From the NCBI GenBank assembly GCA_026414125.1, contig JAOAJQ010000070.1:1-6676 (forward strand): a stretch of DNA of 6,676 nt, in the 5' to 3' direction. Under the pieces are notes generated by a model that ran no database searches, was not told the origin of the DNA, and saw only the letters and a list, made by a program, of their open reading frames with translations. The DNA comes from Thermoproteota archaeon. GTDB lineage: Archaea > Thermoproteota > EX4484-205 > JAAOZP01. The position numbers were made by a program, and so were the translations under genes. This document shows positions 5,605-6,676 of the stretch, piece by piece. The number at the start of each line of letters is the position of its first letter. The stretch's first letter is position 1.

Positions 5605-5633
5605 GCAGGTTCACAAGTAAACATAGATGAGAA

Positions 5634-5975
5634 ATGTGGAAGATTATTGATTCAAACACGATTCCTTTCACGCCTTATTCCAAGGGGGTTTCAAGCATAA
5701 AGAGGATAGTTGAAAAAGAGAAGAACGGGACTCACCGGATAAGCGGGTTCGGCCTAATTCACGTGCCTCCCGGAGGCTCCTTCGGACCCCACGAGCATCC
5801 TGAAAGAGAAGAGATCTACTATGTTCTCTCCAACTCTGGGACACTTATCATCGGCAACGAGGAGATCCCTGTCAAGGAAGGGTTGACCCTCTATGTTTCA
5901 GGAGAGGAACCTCATGGGCTGAGGAACCAAGGTGACAAGCCGCTCCTCGTAGTCTTCATAACCGTCTACAAGTAG
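5634..5975 (+). CDS. Small single-domain cupin, probable metal-binding protein
   Basis: A 113-residue protein forming one conserved beta-barrel of the cupin_2 type. The first cupin motif is PGGSFGPHEHPEREEIYYVL, with His53, His55 and Glu59 (or Glu60) as probable metal ligands. The second is GEEPHGLRNQG, with His94 as the fourth ligand. This three-His plus one-Glu set is typical of small cupins that bind Mn, Fe, Zn or Ni. Members act as sugar isomerases, dioxygenases, lyases or simple ligand sensors, and the sequence does not tell which. No signal peptide is present. The ATG start agrees with the promoter spacing and a short leader; ribosome site complementarity is weak. It ends 20 nt before the dehydrogenase gene, so the two are probably co-transcribed and may act on the same sugar or polyol. 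Confidence 0.88.
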   Translation: MWKIIDSNTIPFTPYSKGVSSIKRIVEKEKNGTHRISGFGLIHVPPGGSFGPHEHPEREEIYYVLSNSGTLIIGNEEIPVKEGLTLYVSGEEPHGLRNQGDKPLLVVFITVYK

Positions 5976-5983
5976 CCGGATAC

Positions 5984-5988
5984 GGGTG
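5984..5988 (+). promoter_or_regulatory. Ribosome binding site of the dehydrogenase gene
   Basis: GGGTG lies 7 nt before the ATG at 5996, between the cupin stop and the dehydrogenase. It supports translation from a shared message. Confidence 0.4.
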
Positions 5989-5995
5989 TATTCGG

Positions 5996-6676
5996 ATGAG
6001 GGCATTAGTATACCGTGATTTCAACGACTTCCGGTGGGAGGAGGTTGAGACTCCCATCATCGGCCCAGATGAGATTCTGGTTAGAGTGAGGGCCTGCGGC
6101 CTCTGTTCGACAGACGTTTGGAAGGCTATGTATCACGAGGCTAAGCCCGGCACAGTGCTGGGCCACGAGATCTCTGGAGATGTTGCGGAGACCGGTTTAA
6201 ACGTTTCAAGCCTGATGGTGGGGGACAGGGTGGCGGTGTTCCACCGTGCCGAGTGTGGAGCATGCTTTTATTGTAAGCATGGTGATGAAACACTCTGCAG
6301 CGAGTATCGTCAACAGTCAATTTTCCCAGGCGCGTTTGCAGAGTATATTCGTGTCGCCCTGAGGCTCGTTAGAAAATCCGTAGTCCGAATCCCAGATTAT
6401 ATGACGTATGAGGAAGCAACGATGATAGAGCCTACAGCGTGCTGCGTAAGAGCGGTTGCAAAGTGCAAAATATCTTCGGGCGACAATGTTCTAATCATCG
6501 GAGACGGCCCCATGGCTCTGCTGAATGCTCAAGTATTGAAGACAGTCGGAGCCATAGTTATTCTCACCGGCCACCATGATCATCGCGTCGAAACAGCTGT
6601 GAGACTCGGCGCCGACTACGCGTTCAACTCGAATAAGATTAACCTTAGGGAGAATGTATTGGAGTTAACAGGGGGG
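5996..6676 (+). CDS. Zinc-dependent medium-chain alcohol/polyol dehydrogenase, N-terminal 227 residues
   Basis: The frame is open to the right edge; family members are usually about 340-350 residues, so roughly the last third is missing. The catalytic zinc ligands are Cys37 (ACGLCSTD), His57 and Glu58 (LGHEISG), with a further conserved Glu145 (MIEPTACC). The structural zinc is bound by Cys87, Cys90, Cys93 and Cys101 in the usual lobe. The nucleotide-binding fold begins at about 164 with a glycine-rich GDGPMA loop at 170-174 after VLIIG. At the end of the second strand the sequence is VILTGHHDHR, without the usual Asp/Glu that marks NAD preference, so the cofactor is open. The fold fits threonine, sorbitol/idonate or other sugar-alcohol dehydrogenases; the substrate cannot be chosen. 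Its position behind the cupin suggests oxidation of a sugar or polyol in the cytoplasm. Confidence 0.93.
   Translation, partial: MRALVYRDFNDFRWEEVETPIIGPDEILVRVRACGLCSTDVWKAMYHEAKPGTVLGHEISGDVAETGLNVSSLMVGDRVAVFHRAECGACFYCKHGDETLCSEYRQQSIFPGAFAEYIRVALRLVRKSVVRIPDYMTYEEATMIEPTACCVRAVAKCKISSGDNVLIIGDGPMALLNAQVLKTVGAIVILTGHHDHRVETAVRLGADYAFNSNKINLRENVLELTGG

Larger units (their letters stand above)
5294..5633. other. 340-nt gap between the URO-D and cupin genes
   Basis: On the plus strand no convincing gene is present. It contains a T-run after the URO-D gene, the hairpin at 5416-5432, most of the doubtful minus-strand membrane ORF, an inverted repeat (CGGCG at 5553-5557 with CGCCG at 5580-5584), two possible TATA boxes (ATTATAAATC at 5540-5549 and AAACTTTTAAGT at 5593-5604) and the short cupin leader. 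No tRNA or C/D-box RNA signature was found. Confidence 0.6.

Noticed and set aside
1..6676. CRISPR arrays, intact insertion sequences, phage defence genes
   Set aside because: No regularly spaced repeats, no intact transposase and no defence-type domains were seen on either strand.

Overview
The window looks archaeal, most likely from a thermophilic member of the Thermoprotei. Several genes are preceded by A/T-rich boxes of the TTTTTAAA or CTTTTAAG kind about 20-40 nt before the start codon, some with very short leaders. TTG appears as a start codon, arginine is mostly AGG/AGA, and one gene encodes a zinc-ribbon DUF4342 protein. The genus is a guess from these signs; there is no rRNA, tRNA or marker gene to confirm it.

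Layout. The first 4 kb reads on the minus strand. From the left edge these are a truncated serine hydrolase of the beta-lactamase/esterase family (1-312), a complete intracellular family 3 glycoside hydrolase (456-2621), a 105-residue zinc-ribbon DUF4342 protein (2860-3177), and an unassigned four-helix membrane protein (3506-3985). After a divergent gap at 3986-4126 the genes switch to the plus strand: a URO-D superfamily protein that is not a classical HemE (4127-5293), a small cupin (5634-5975), and the first 227 residues of a zinc-dependent medium-chain dehydrogenase that runs off the right edge (5996-6676).

Gaps. Two gaps exceed 300 nt. The gap at 3178-3505 holds a strong promoter/RBS, a nested inverted repeat and a minus-strand reading frame broken by one stop, possibly a decayed gene. 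The gap at 5294-5633 holds a possible terminator, a small hairpin, a doubtful minus-strand single-helix membrane ORF and the cupin promoter. The gap at 2622-2859 holds a plus-strand frame resembling a ribbon-helix-helix antitoxin, broken by an in-frame stop.

Function. The glycoside hydrolase, cupin and sugar- or polyol-type dehydrogenase suggest carbohydrate use: cytoplasmic release of glucose or similar units from imported oligosaccharides, then oxidation of a sugar or polyol. Only the cupin and dehydrogenase look like one transcription unit (20-nt gap). I see no CRISPR array, intact insertion sequence, RNA gene or clearly new multi-gene system. The less ordinary items are the URO-D homologue, the two decayed frames, the nested inverted repeat and the bacterial-looking glycosidase.
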